A stretch of DNA of 64,000 nt from DAIPKP01 sp964545875 (GTDB lineage Bacteria; Synergistota; Synergistia; Synergistales; Aminiphilaceae), in the NCBI GenBank assembly GCA_964545875.1, contig CAZJHH010000001.1, positions 513,466 through 577,465 on the forward strand, written 5' to 3'. Below the pieces are notes generated by a model. The model was not told the DNA's origin and searched no databases. It saw only the letters and a program-made list of their open reading frames with translations. The translations under genes were made by a program, and so were the position numbers. Positions 33,724 to 41,586 of this stretch are shown here, one piece after another (within the stretch, counting starts at the first letter, position 1; the number at the start of each line of letters is the position of its first letter).

Positions 33724-35868
33724 ATGAATCGGGAAGAGAGATCTCGACAAACTGTTTCCGAAGAGGAACAGCTTTTTAATCGGGAGCTTCAATGGCTTGC
33801 CTTCAACGACCGGGTTCTGGAGGAGGCGGAGAAGACCTGTCATCCTCTCCTGGAACGGGTGAAGTTTCTTTCCATTTACGCAAGCAACCTCCAGGAGTTT
33901 TTCATCATTCGCTTTGCGGGAGTGTTCCGCCAGGTCTGGCGAGGCGTTACCGTGCCTTCCAAGGACGGCCTTTCCCCGCTTGAGCAGATTGGCCTTATCA
34001 GGGAGGCCATCGCCGAATCTCTGGTGCGCCATCGAGCCTGCTGGATAGACGAAGTTTTTCCCCGCCTTCGAGAAGAGGGAATTCGCATAGAAGAATACGA
34101 TGTTCTCGGGGAAACGGAAAAAGATGCGCTTCACGCCTACTTTCGCCAGGAGATTTTACCGGTGCTCACTCCCCAGGGAGTGGATATGGGACGCCCCTTT
34201 CCTCACATTTCCAGCGGAAGCCTCAATCTGCTCGTGCAGATTCGGGACGGAGACGGAACGGAGCATTATGCTCGCATCAAGGTTCCCAAGACCTTTCCCC
34301 GTTTCGTTCCCGTGGAGACCCCGGAAGTTCCGGTGCCCTTCTCTTCCGATCCTCTGCGAAAACAGAAGAACTATCGTTTTGTGTGGCTTGAGGACGTGGT
34401 GATGGCGGGGGTGCCCTCTCTCTTTCCGGGATACCAGGTGGTGGGGGCATGGCCTTTCCAGCTTCTTCGGGATGCGGATCTCGAAATTCAGGAGGATGAG
34501 GCTCCGGATCTTCTCGAAACGGTTTCCGAAGTGGTGGAACAGCGATTCTTCGGGGTGCCCGTGGCTATCCTTCTGGATTGGCGAATTTCCGAAAAGATCC
34601 AGCATTTCCTTCGGAAGCATCTGGAGCTTGCCCCGTATCAAGTCTATCCCGTGGATGGCCGGGTCTGCCTTTCGGATCTCATGGAACTCTATGGAAAGGT
34701 GAACAGGCCGGATCTCAAGGACATTCCCTTCACCCCCAACCTTCCCCGGGCAGTAAGCCTGAACGTTCCGTTTCAGGAAATCCTGCGAAGCGACGATCTC
34801 CTGCTTTTCCATCCCTACGACTCCTTTTCTCCGGTGACGGATTTCCTCCGATGGGCTGCCCGGGATCCCAAGGTGCTGGCTATCAAGATGACCCTTTACC
34901 GGGTGGGAAAGAACTCCCCCGTGGTGGAAGCGCTCATGGAGGCCCGGCACAACGGCAAGCAGGTGGCGGCCATGGTGGAGCTCAAGGCGCGGTTCGACGA
35001 GGAGAATAATATCGTCTGGGCCCGGGCGCTGGAGCGGGCGGGGGTGCATGTGGTCTATGGCTTGATGGGGCTCAAGGTGCACGCCAAAATGTGTCTCGTC
35101 ATCCGGCGGGAGCAGGGGGGAATCCGGCGGTACGTGCACCTCGGCACGGGAAACTACAACCCCTCCACGGCGGGAATCTACACGGACATCGGACTTTTCT
35201 CGGAGGATCAGGTTCTCGGAGAGGATGTGGCCTCTCTTTTCAATGTCATCACGGGGTATGGCCATGGGGTGCGGTATCAGAAGCTCCTGGTTGCCCCGGA
35301 GCACCTCCGGCAGGGTATGCTCTCCCGGATTTCCCGGGAAATCCGGCGACATCGAGAACACCGAGACGGTTATATTGCCTTCAAAATGAACTCCCTGGTG
35401 GATCGGGAGTCCATTTTCGCCCTTTACGAGGCTTCCCGGGAGGGAGTGCGTGTCGATCTTCAGGTTCGGGGCATCTGCTCCCTGGTTCCCGGGGTTCCCG
35501 GCATGAGCGAAACCATTCGGGTTACTTCCATGGTGGGGCGTTTTCTGGAACACTCCCGGATATACTATTTCCGCAACGGCGGAGAGGAGGAGATCCTCCT
35601 GGGAAGTGCGGATCTCATGGAGCGGAATATGGACCGCCGGGTGGAGGTGCTCTTTCCCGTGGAGGATCCGGAGCTTCGGGATGTGCTCAAGGAAATTCTC
35701 CGGGTACACCTGGAGGATAACGTTCAGCTCCGGGAACTCCTGCCGGACGGTTCTTACCGCCCCATTGCCCGGGGGAGAGAAGAGCCTCGGATAAGCGCCC
35801 AGGAGTGGATGCTCGAACACCGAGGCATGTGGAACAGACGCAACGATGGAGGATCCTCCAATGTCTAA
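33724..35868 (+). CDS. ppk: Polyphosphate kinase 1
   Basis: A 714-residue enzyme that reversibly polymerises the gamma-phosphate of ATP into inorganic polyphosphate. N-domain ELQWLAFNDRVLEEA and FLSIYASNLQEFFIIRFAG, middle domain, and the phospholipase-D-like catalytic halves with LKVHAKMCLVIRR (autophosphorylated His), HLGTGNYNPSTAGIYTDIGLF and GRFLEHSRIYYF with a second conserved His. Length matches PPK1. ATG 33724 is chosen; GTG 33715 overlaps the ribosome site AAGGAAGGA. It overlaps the CHAD gene by 8 bases. Confidence 0.96.
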   Translation: MNREERSRQTVSEEEQLFNRELQWLAFNDRVLEEAEKTCHPLLERVKFLSIYASNLQEFFIIRFAGVFRQVWRGVTVPSKDGLSPLEQIGLIREAIAESLVRHRACWIDEVFPRLREEGIRIEEYDVLGETEKDALHAYFRQEILPVLTPQGVDMGRPFPHISSGSLNLLVQIRDGDGTEHYARIKVPKTFPRFVPVETPEVPVPFSSDPLRKQKNYRFVWLEDVVMAGVPSLFPGYQVVGAWPFQLLRDADLEIQEDEAPDLLETVSEVVEQRFFGVPVAILLDWRISEKIQHFLRKHLELAPYQVYPVDGRVCLSDLMELYGKVNRPDLKDIPFTPNLPRAVSLNVPFQEILRSDDLLLFHPYDSFSPVTDFLRWAARDPKVLAIKMTLYRVGKNSPVVEALMEARHNGKQVAAMVELKARFDEENNIVWARALERAGVHVVYGLMGLKVHAKMCLVIRREQGGIRRYVHLGTGNYNPSTAGIYTDIGLFSEDQVLGEDVASLFNVITGYGHGVRYQKLLVAPEHLRQGMLSRISREIRRHREHRDGYIAFKMNSLVDRESIFALYEASREGVRVDLQVRGICSLVPGVPGMSETIRVTSMVGRFLEHSRIYYFRNGGEEEILLGSADLMERNMDRRVEVLFPVEDPELRDVLKEILRVHLEDNVQLRELLPDGSYRPIARGREEPRISAQEWMLEHRGMWNRRNDGGSSNV

Positions 35869-36916
35869 GACTGAGGATCTTCTTTCCCTGCCGGGGGGAG
35901 GAGAAATCTGCCTTTTCGGAGCCGAGGAACTTCTGGTGCGGCTCCGGGGATTTTTTTCGGAAATTTCCGGAGTGCTTCTCTCGGAAGATCCGGAAAATCT
36001 TCACCGCATGCGGGTAGCCTCCCGGCGGATCCGCAGTGCCCTCCCTCTCATGGAGGGATGTGTGGATCCCCGGGAATACCGGAGCTGGAGAAAGAGTACC
36101 CGTCGATTTACCCGAGCCCTTGGAGATGCCCGGGATGCGGATGTGCAGATGATCTTTCTCCAGGATCTTCTTGCGAAGAAAATTCTTCCCGCCGAAGGCA
36201 CTTCGGGAATAAAGCGCCTCCATCTCCGAATCGCCCAGAAACGTGAGAGTCTGCAGAAGGAAGTGGCGCGAGCCCTGCAGAGAGAGGATCGGGATCAGCA
36301 GCTTCACCAAATGGAACGGGAACTCCGTCGGCTGGTGGTGCATTTGCGCCTTCGGGGAGAGGGACAGGATTCCCGGAACTTGCGGGAACGTGCCCGGGCC
36401 ATGTCGGAGCTGCGTTTGGAAGAAGTGCTCGCCCTGGGGTACGTCATGGGAGCTCCGGATTTCTTCGAGGGACATCACGATCTGCGGATCGCGGTAAAAC
36501 GCCTCCGATATACGCTGGAACTTTTCCGTTCGCTTTTCGAGGAAGAACAGGAGAAGAGCTTTATCAAAACTCTCAAGGATCTGCAGACTCTCTTGGGAGA
36601 TCTCCACGACCTCGATGTATGGGGGGAAATGCTTCCCGTGCTGGCAGAGGACGAACGGGAGCGTGCGTTGGAGTACTACGGACATCTGCGTTGTTTTCCC
36701 CAGATGGAACGGGGAATACTTTTGCTGGAGGAGTACGTTTCCGAAAAACGGAAACAGCTCTTTCAAGAGGCGGGAAAGCTCTGGCAGAAGCTTGAGGAAA
36801 CCTCCTTCTGGAGAGAGCTCTATAAGGCTCTGGAAGATCTCCCCCATCACGAGGAGGTTGTTTCTGAGGAACTTCCCTCTTTTCCGGATGGCGGGGAGGA
36901 AGCTGGGGATGCATAA
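35861..36916 (+). CDS. CHAD-domain protein
   Basis: A 351-residue helical protein. CHAD domains bind polyphosphate on a positively charged groove. Two halves each carry the conserved pattern: HRMRVASRRIRSALPL with RDADVQMIF in the first, and HDLRIAVKRLRYTLELFRSLF with LGDLHDLDVWGEML in the second. The basic residues of these helices are the expected polyphosphate contacts. Position immediately after ppk, with an overlapping start (GGAGG at 35848, ATG 35861), supports a role with polyphosphate granules. No CYTH domain is attached, so it is probably a binding or scaffold protein rather than an enzyme. Confidence 0.92.
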   Translation: MSKTEDLLSLPGGGEICLFGAEELLVRLRGFFSEISGVLLSEDPENLHRMRVASRRIRSALPLMEGCVDPREYRSWRKSTRRFTRALGDARDADVQMIFLQDLLAKKILPAEGTSGIKRLHLRIAQKRESLQKEVARALQREDRDQQLHQMERELRRLVVHLRLRGEGQDSRNLRERARAMSELRLEEVLALGYVMGAPDFFEGHHDLRIAVKRLRYTLELFRSLFEEEQEKSFIKTLKDLQTLLGDLHDLDVWGEMLPVLAEDERERALEYYGHLRCFPQMERGILLLEEYVSEKRKQLFQEAGKLWQKLEETSFWRELYKALEDLPHHEEVVSEELPSFPDGGEEAGDA

Positions 36917-36947
36917 AAATACGAAAAAAGAGGAGGTTTGAACTCCC

Positions 36948-38282
36948 ATGAAAGTTGCTCTTTTTGCGGATATTCACGGAAACTTTCCCGCTCTTCATGC
37001 AGTATGGCATCACGCCCGCCGATTTGGGGCGGAGGACTTCTGGAACCTCGGAGACAGCGTGGGATACGGCCCCTTTGCTCCGGAGGTACTGCGGTTTTTG
37101 CGAAAGGAATACGTGCTCAGCCTTCGGGGAAACTATGATTCCAAGGTGCTCCGGCTTCCCGAAAAAGGAGAGAAATGGCTTGCCGCCAAGCGACCCGAAA
37201 AGGCCCTGGCCTTTCAGTCCTGCTGGGAATCTCTTTCAGAGGAAGATCTGCTCTACCTGGGAAGCCTCCCGGAAACGCTGCGTTTCCGCTACGGAGGCAC
37301 GGCCTTTTTCCTCTGCCATGGAAGTCCGGACTCTCCGGGGGAACATCTGGACTGTACTACCGGAGAAGAGCGCTTTCGTGAGATCGGAGAAGCCACCGGA
37401 GGGGACTGTATCCTTTGCGGACACTCCCACGTTCCCTTCGATCGTACCGTGGAGGGAAGACGTTTTATCAACCCCGGCAGCGTGGGGCGTCCGGATGACG
37501 GAGATCCCCGGGCATCCTACTGCCTCCTCGAGGTTCATAAGGATGGAGTGAAGACCTCCTTTTATCGGGTGGGATACGATGTAGACCAGGTGCTCTTGGG
37601 GCTCCGAAGCCAGGGGCTTCCGGAGATTTTCGGCCGCATGTTTCTTCAGGGAGCGAGCCTGGATACGGTGCTGGGAGGAACTGCGGGAAATGACGGTACT
37701 GCGGTTCGCCGGGCCATCCTGGGGGTTCTCGAAGAATATGCGGATGTGCGGGATCATGCGGAACAGGTGACTTCTCTGGCGCTCTCTCTCTTCGACTGGC
37801 TTCGAAACCTGCACGGATACGGCAGGGAGGAGCGAGATCTCCTGGAATATGCGGCGCTTCTGCACGACATCGGCTGGTGCGAAGGGCGCCGGGGACATCA
37901 CAAAAACTCCCGGAAGCTCATTCTCGAAATTCCGGATCTTCCCTTCTCTGCCCGGCAAAGGCGTCTGGTGGCCTGTATCGCCCGGTATCACCGGCGCTCT
38001 CTGCCTTCGGAGAGCCATCCGATTTATCGGGATCTTCCCCAGGAAGAAAAAAACCTGGTCTGTGCTCTCGGGGGTATTCTCCGAATAGCGGATGGCCTGG
38101 ATTGCAGCCATTTGGGGCTCGTGGAGGATCTTTCCTGTTCCGTGGACCCGGAGAAGGTTTCCATAACCTGCCTCGCGGTACAGCCCCCTCAGGGGGAAGA
38201 CGAGTCGGCGGAGAGAAAAAAGAGCCTCTTCGAAAAGCATTTTGAGCGAGAGGTGCAGATTATATGGGTTCTCCAGAAATAG
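36948..38282 (+). CDS. Calcineurin-like phosphoesterase fused to an HD phosphohydrolase domain
   Basis: A 444-residue two-domain protein. Residues 1-~215 are a YfcE/MJ0936-type metallophosphoesterase: FADIHGNFPAL, NLGDSVGYGP, LRGNYDSK, FLCHGSP, CGHSHVPF and NPGSVG, which gives a complete metal site. In GNYDSK a Tyr replaces the His of the usual GN(H/C)D. Residues ~235-444 form an HD domain (VRDHAEQVTSLALSLF, YAALLHDIGW, HHKNSRKLI, RYHRRSLP, ILRIADGLDCSH) of the kind seen at the C-terminus of Ppx/GppA. It sits between the CHAD gene and ppx and overlaps ppx by 19 bases, so a role in polyphosphate or (p)ppGpp-related phosphate chemistry is likely but untested. Confidence 0.87.
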   Translation: MKVALFADIHGNFPALHAVWHHARRFGAEDFWNLGDSVGYGPFAPEVLRFLRKEYVLSLRGNYDSKVLRLPEKGEKWLAAKRPEKALAFQSCWESLSEEDLLYLGSLPETLRFRYGGTAFFLCHGSPDSPGEHLDCTTGEERFREIGEATGGDCILCGHSHVPFDRTVEGRRFINPGSVGRPDDGDPRASYCLLEVHKDGVKTSFYRVGYDVDQVLLGLRSQGLPEIFGRMFLQGASLDTVLGGTAGNDGTAVRRAILGVLEEYADVRDHAEQVTSLALSLFDWLRNLHGYGREERDLLEYAALLHDIGWCEGRRGHHKNSRKLILEIPDLPFSARQRRLVACIARYHRRSLPSESHPIYRDLPQEEKNLVCALGGILRIADGLDCSHLGLVEDLSCSVDPEKVSITCLAVQPPQGEDESAERKKSLFEKHFEREVQIIWVLQK

Positions 38283-39844
38283 ACCTCTCTTCCGAGCCCC
38301 TTCAGGAAGAAGTCCTGGGCTTCGTGGATCTCGGAACGAACTCCATCCGGCTCCTCCTGGTGCGTCTCAATCCCAACCGATCCTATTCCCTGCTTTTGCA
38401 GCAGCGCCAAATGGTGCGCCTCGGAGAAGGGGCCCAGGTGGAGGGGTATCTTCAAGAATCCGCCATGGAGCGTACCATAAGGGCCGCCAGAGGTTTTGCG
38501 GAGATTGCCCTCTCCTATGGAGCCCGGGAAGTCGTTGCGGTGGCTACTGCGGGAACGCGGAACGCTCTCAACGGCGAGGCGTTTCTGGAGCGCCTTCGGG
38601 AGGAGACGGGGCTGGATATGCGTATCATTTCGGGAAGGGAGGAGGCCCGGCTCATCTATCTGGGAGTTTCCGAGGAGATGCAGCTCGGAAACCGCCGGGG
38701 ATTCTTTATTGATATCGGAGGAGGAAGCACGGAGATTTCCGTGGGAGACCAAAAGGAATATTTTTTCTTGGATAGTCTCCATCTGGGGGCTATCCGGGTG
38801 GCCTCTCTCTTTTCCCCTTTTTCGGAGACGGGCCCCATCGCTCCGGATCGTTTGAGCCTCATGGAAAACTACGTGCGTAACTCCGTGGTTCGATCCATGC
38901 AGAAAATCCGGGAACTCAAGCCGGAGATCGGCATCGGCAGCTCCGGAACCATTCTCAACCTTGCAGCGGTGGCGGGGCGGCGGAGGGGAACTTCCGGAGG
39001 CACTGTTTCTCGCAGCTTCAAGCTGGAGGAGCTTCAGGAGGCTGTTGGCTATCTCGCTTCTCTTTCCCTGGAGGAACGGCGCCGGGTGCCGGGACTCAAC
39101 CCCGAACGGGGAGACATCGTGGTGGCGGGAGGAATGGTGCTGGTTACCCTCATGCAGGAGGCAGGGGTCTCGGAGCTTCGCACCAGCGAGCGGGGGCTTC
39201 GGGAGGGCCTTCTGGTGGACCATCTGCAAAAGATCGGTCTTTTCGAAGGCATGTCCATACGGGAAAAAAGCATCTTTCAACTGGGAAGAACCTGTCGTTT
39301 CAACGAAGAGCACGCCCGGCGGGTGGCATCCATCGCCACGCAGCTTTTCGACGAGGCCCGGCGCATAAAGCTTCACCCCTTCGGAGACTGGGAAAGAGAA
39401 CTTCTCTATTATGCGGCGATTCTCCACGACGTGGGCATGTTCATCTCCTTTTCGGGGCACCAGACCCACTCTCACTACATCATCCGTCACGCGGAGCTCC
39501 TCGGATTCGACCAGACCGAAATAGCCATCATGGCGGCTCTGGCCTTTTACCATCGTAAAAAACTTCCCCGAAAAAAACATGAACCCTTCGGCATGCTGGA
39601 CCCGCGCTCTCAAAAGACCGTCTTTTCGCTCTGCGCCTTTCTTCGTATGGCGGAGAGTCTGGATCGAGGGCATGCGGGAGTGGTTGCCTCGGTTCGTATG
39701 AAACGAGGCAAAAAAGAGATCCGGCTCCTGGTGGAGGCTCTCAAGGATTGTCCCCTGGAGCTTTGGGGGGTTCGGGAGCATCTCAAGGATTTTCGTAGAA
39801 TTTTCGGCAAACCTCTCGGAGTGGATTTTTCCATCCCCTCCTGA
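38264..39844 (+). CDS. ppx: Exopolyphosphatase / guanosine pentaphosphatase (Ppx/GppA family)
   Basis: A 526-residue enzyme. The ASKHA-fold phosphatase half has VDLGTNSIRLLL, ATAGTRNALN, ISGREEARLIYLG, FIDIGGGSTEIS and GSSGTILNLA. The C-terminal half is an HD domain (HARRVASIATQLF, YAAILHDVGMFI, HSHYIIRHAEL, AFYHRKKLP, LRMAESLDRGH). The reaction is stepwise release of phosphate from polyphosphate ends, or hydrolysis of pppGpp. With ppk it makes both arms of polyphosphate turnover in one operon. The start ATG lies inside the upstream gene after GAGAGGTG. Confidence 0.94.
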   Translation: MGSPEIDLSSEPLQEEVLGFVDLGTNSIRLLLVRLNPNRSYSLLLQQRQMVRLGEGAQVEGYLQESAMERTIRAARGFAEIALSYGAREVVAVATAGTRNALNGEAFLERLREETGLDMRIISGREEARLIYLGVSEEMQLGNRRGFFIDIGGGSTEISVGDQKEYFFLDSLHLGAIRVASLFSPFSETGPIAPDRLSLMENYVRNSVVRSMQKIRELKPEIGIGSSGTILNLAAVAGRRRGTSGGTVSRSFKLEELQEAVGYLASLSLEERRRVPGLNPERGDIVVAGGMVLVTLMQEAGVSELRTSERGLREGLLVDHLQKIGLFEGMSIREKSIFQLGRTCRFNEEHARRVASIATQLFDEARRIKLHPFGDWERELLYYAAILHDVGMFISFSGHQTHSHYIIRHAELLGFDQTEIAIMAALAFYHRKKLPRKKHEPFGMLDPRSQKTVFSLCAFLRMAESLDRGHAGVVASVRMKRGKKEIRLLVEALKDCPLELWGVREHLKDFRRIFGKPLGVDFSIPS

Positions 39845-39867
39845 GAAAATCTTTCGAAAGGAACGAA

Positions 39868-39913
39868 CGACGGCGGCAAATTCCCTTGATTGGGGTTTGC
39901 CGCCGTCGATTTT
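39868..39913 (+). terminator. Terminator of the polyphosphate operon
   Basis: CGACGGCGGCAAA (39868-39880) pairs perfectly with TTTGCCGCCGTCG (39896-39908), followed by ATTTTG. It lies between convergent genes and could serve both. Confidence 0.85.
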
Positions 39914-39952
39914 GTCTTGGCCAGGAGCCGTTTTTATGGTGACTTTCGGGGG

Positions 39953-40666
39953 TTACTGTTTTTGTACCAACCCCGTAAAGGAGCCTCCGTGGGAGCCGTC
40001 CTGGAACTGCCACTTGCCGATGAAACGTCCGATTTCGTCGAAGGTGCCATAAAAATGACGGGTTCCGTCCAGGGTTTCGAAGGATCCCAGAGATCCCTGG
40101 GCCTCTCCCCGTACTTCGAGGGGAAGGGGATTATCTTCTTTGGCGGAGACGATCATGCCGGAAATGCTTCCTTTCTGTCCCACCACGATGCGGAAGGTGC
40201 CGTAGTCGGGTTCTCCCGTGTAGGTTCCCCGGAGGGCCTGAGAGAAGGGAGCCGGACCGGGAAGGGAAAGAGCTCCCTGGGGTTCTCCTCCTGCATAGGT
40301 GGTTTCAAGCCCCGTAAAGGAGCCTCCTCGCTGATCCCGGAAGCTCCAGTTTCCCATGAGCCTTCCCGCTTCGTCGAGAGTCCCCTCGAAAAGATAGATT
40401 TTCTGAGAATCCTCGAAAAGATAGATGCCATCGGGGGTTATTTGCCCATGAACCTCCGTGGTGGTACCGTCGTATTTGGCGGAAAAGAGGGTTCCTCGAA
40501 TCGCTCCCTCGGAGGAGTCGATAAGGAAGGAGCCGTAATCCGCTGCACCGATGAAGGTTCCTCGAAAGAGTCGTTCTCCTCCCCGAGCCTGGGAGGGGAC
40601 TCCCAAAAACACGGCCAGCATAAAAATCCCTGCGAAAAAGAAGAGTTTCCGGTAATTCCTGAACAT
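39953..40666 (-). CDS. Secreted protein with two tandem copies of a beta-rich domain
   Basis: A 237-residue exported protein with a clear signal peptide (LFFFAGIFMLAVFLGVPSQARG). The mature part is two repeats of ~85-90 residues: residues ~33-120 (LFRGTFIGAADYGSFLI ... GTLDEAGRLMGNWSF ... GGSFTGLE) and ~145-234 (LRGTYTGEPDYGTFRI ... GTFDEIGRFIGKWQF ... GGSFTGLV). Each appears to be an antiparallel beta structure. I do not recognise the family. ATG 40666 follows AGGAGGG; upstream codons are not supported. It may be a periplasmic or surface binding protein. It stands alone between terminators and other minus-strand genes. Confidence 0.75.
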   Translation of the reverse strand: MFRNYRKLFFFAGIFMLAVFLGVPSQARGGERLFRGTFIGAADYGSFLIDSSEGAIRGTLFSAKYDGTTTEVHGQITPDGIYLFEDSQKIYLFEGTLDEAGRLMGNWSFRDQRGGSFTGLETTYAGGEPQGALSLPGPAPFSQALRGTYTGEPDYGTFRIVVGQKGSISGMIVSAKEDNPLPLEVRGEAQGSLGSFETLDGTRHFYGTFDEIGRFIGKWQFQDGSHGGSFTGLVQKQ

Positions 40667-40822
40667 GGTGTATCCCTCCTTAAGTTCCAATAAATGCGGT
40701 GCCGCTGCTGCAAAGCCTTTTTCGGGCTGAAAAAGCCGCTCCACGTATTGTAACACGAGGGGTTCCTTTCCCGTATTTCTGCTTCAGAGAGAGGGCGGCG
40801 AGCCGGAAAGGGCATCTGCGGT

Positions 40823-41551
40823 CTACGAGAGGAAAAGATCGCATACCAGGGGAAGATGATCCGAAAGGGTGATTTGGGGTACCTCGAAGGAGCGTACGGA
40901 AAACTCGGGGGTGGTGAAAATGAAATCGAGCTGTCGTTGAGGGGTCAGGCTTGAGTAGGTGGGGATGTTCCGGGGATCCGTGGAACGAAGGTTCGACGCT
41001 TCGAGAAACTCTCGAAGTTCTGCCGCCCCTCCGAAGGTGTTGCAATCCCCTCCGAAGATCACGGGTTTTTTTATCCGCTTCAGAAGGGTCACAAGATCCC
41101 GGAGCTGCTGATGCCGGGCGTTCCTTCCCAGAGAAAGATGCACCAGCACGAAGACGAACTCTCCGAAATCCACCTCCATAACCGCCCGTTTCATTCCCCG
41201 GTTGAGTTGATGCAAGGAGGTGCTTTCCACGGCAAGGCTGGAGAGCACCGCATTCCCCTGATGCCGGAAGAGGGGGAACTGTACCACCGGATTGTCCGGG
41301 GCGTATTTCACCGCTCTTTGGGAAGTCATGCCGAGAGCGATTCCTAGACTTTGGGCCTGGCACGAAAAATTGTGGCGGAAGGAGCCGAAGTCCACCTCCA
41401 GAAGCCCGAGAATATCCGGAGCCTGACTCTCCAGAAAGGAGGCTATCTTTCGCATACGGTGTACCGTGGGATGCAGGCATCCCGCAAAAGGAAAGGGCAC
41501 GTGATAATGCCATCCCGTTCCCGTGCCGTACCGGATGTTGTAGAGCAGCAC
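40823..41551 (-). CDS. Endonuclease/exonuclease/phosphatase (EEP) family hydrolase
   Basis: A 242-residue protein of the DNase I-like fold. Motifs in order: VLLYNIRYGTG (metal-binding Asn), ILGLLEVDFG (catalytic Glu), HLSLGRNARHQQL, IFGGDCNTFGG (Asp-x-Asn), LDFIFTT (Asp) and LSDHLPLVCDL (final catalytic His). All catalytic positions are present. Substrates in this family range from DNA to phospholipids and inositol phosphates, so the target is open. GTG 41551 has AAGGGGG 8 bases upstream and avoids overlap; ATG 41617 and 41626 would overlap the upstream gene. Confidence 0.85.
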   Translation of the reverse strand: MLLYNIRYGTGTGWHYHVPFPFAGCLHPTVHRMRKIASFLESQAPDILGLLEVDFGSFRHNFSCQAQSLGIALGMTSQRAVKYAPDNPVVQFPLFRHQGNAVLSSLAVESTSLHQLNRGMKRAVMEVDFGEFVFVLVHLSLGRNARHQQLRDLVTLLKRIKKPVIFGGDCNTFGGAAELREFLEASNLRSTDPRNIPTYSSLTPQRQLDFIFTTPEFSVRSFEVPQITLSDHLPLVCDLFLS

Positions 41552-41586
41552 CCGGACATCCCCCTTGACGGGGAGGGGGGTGGAGT

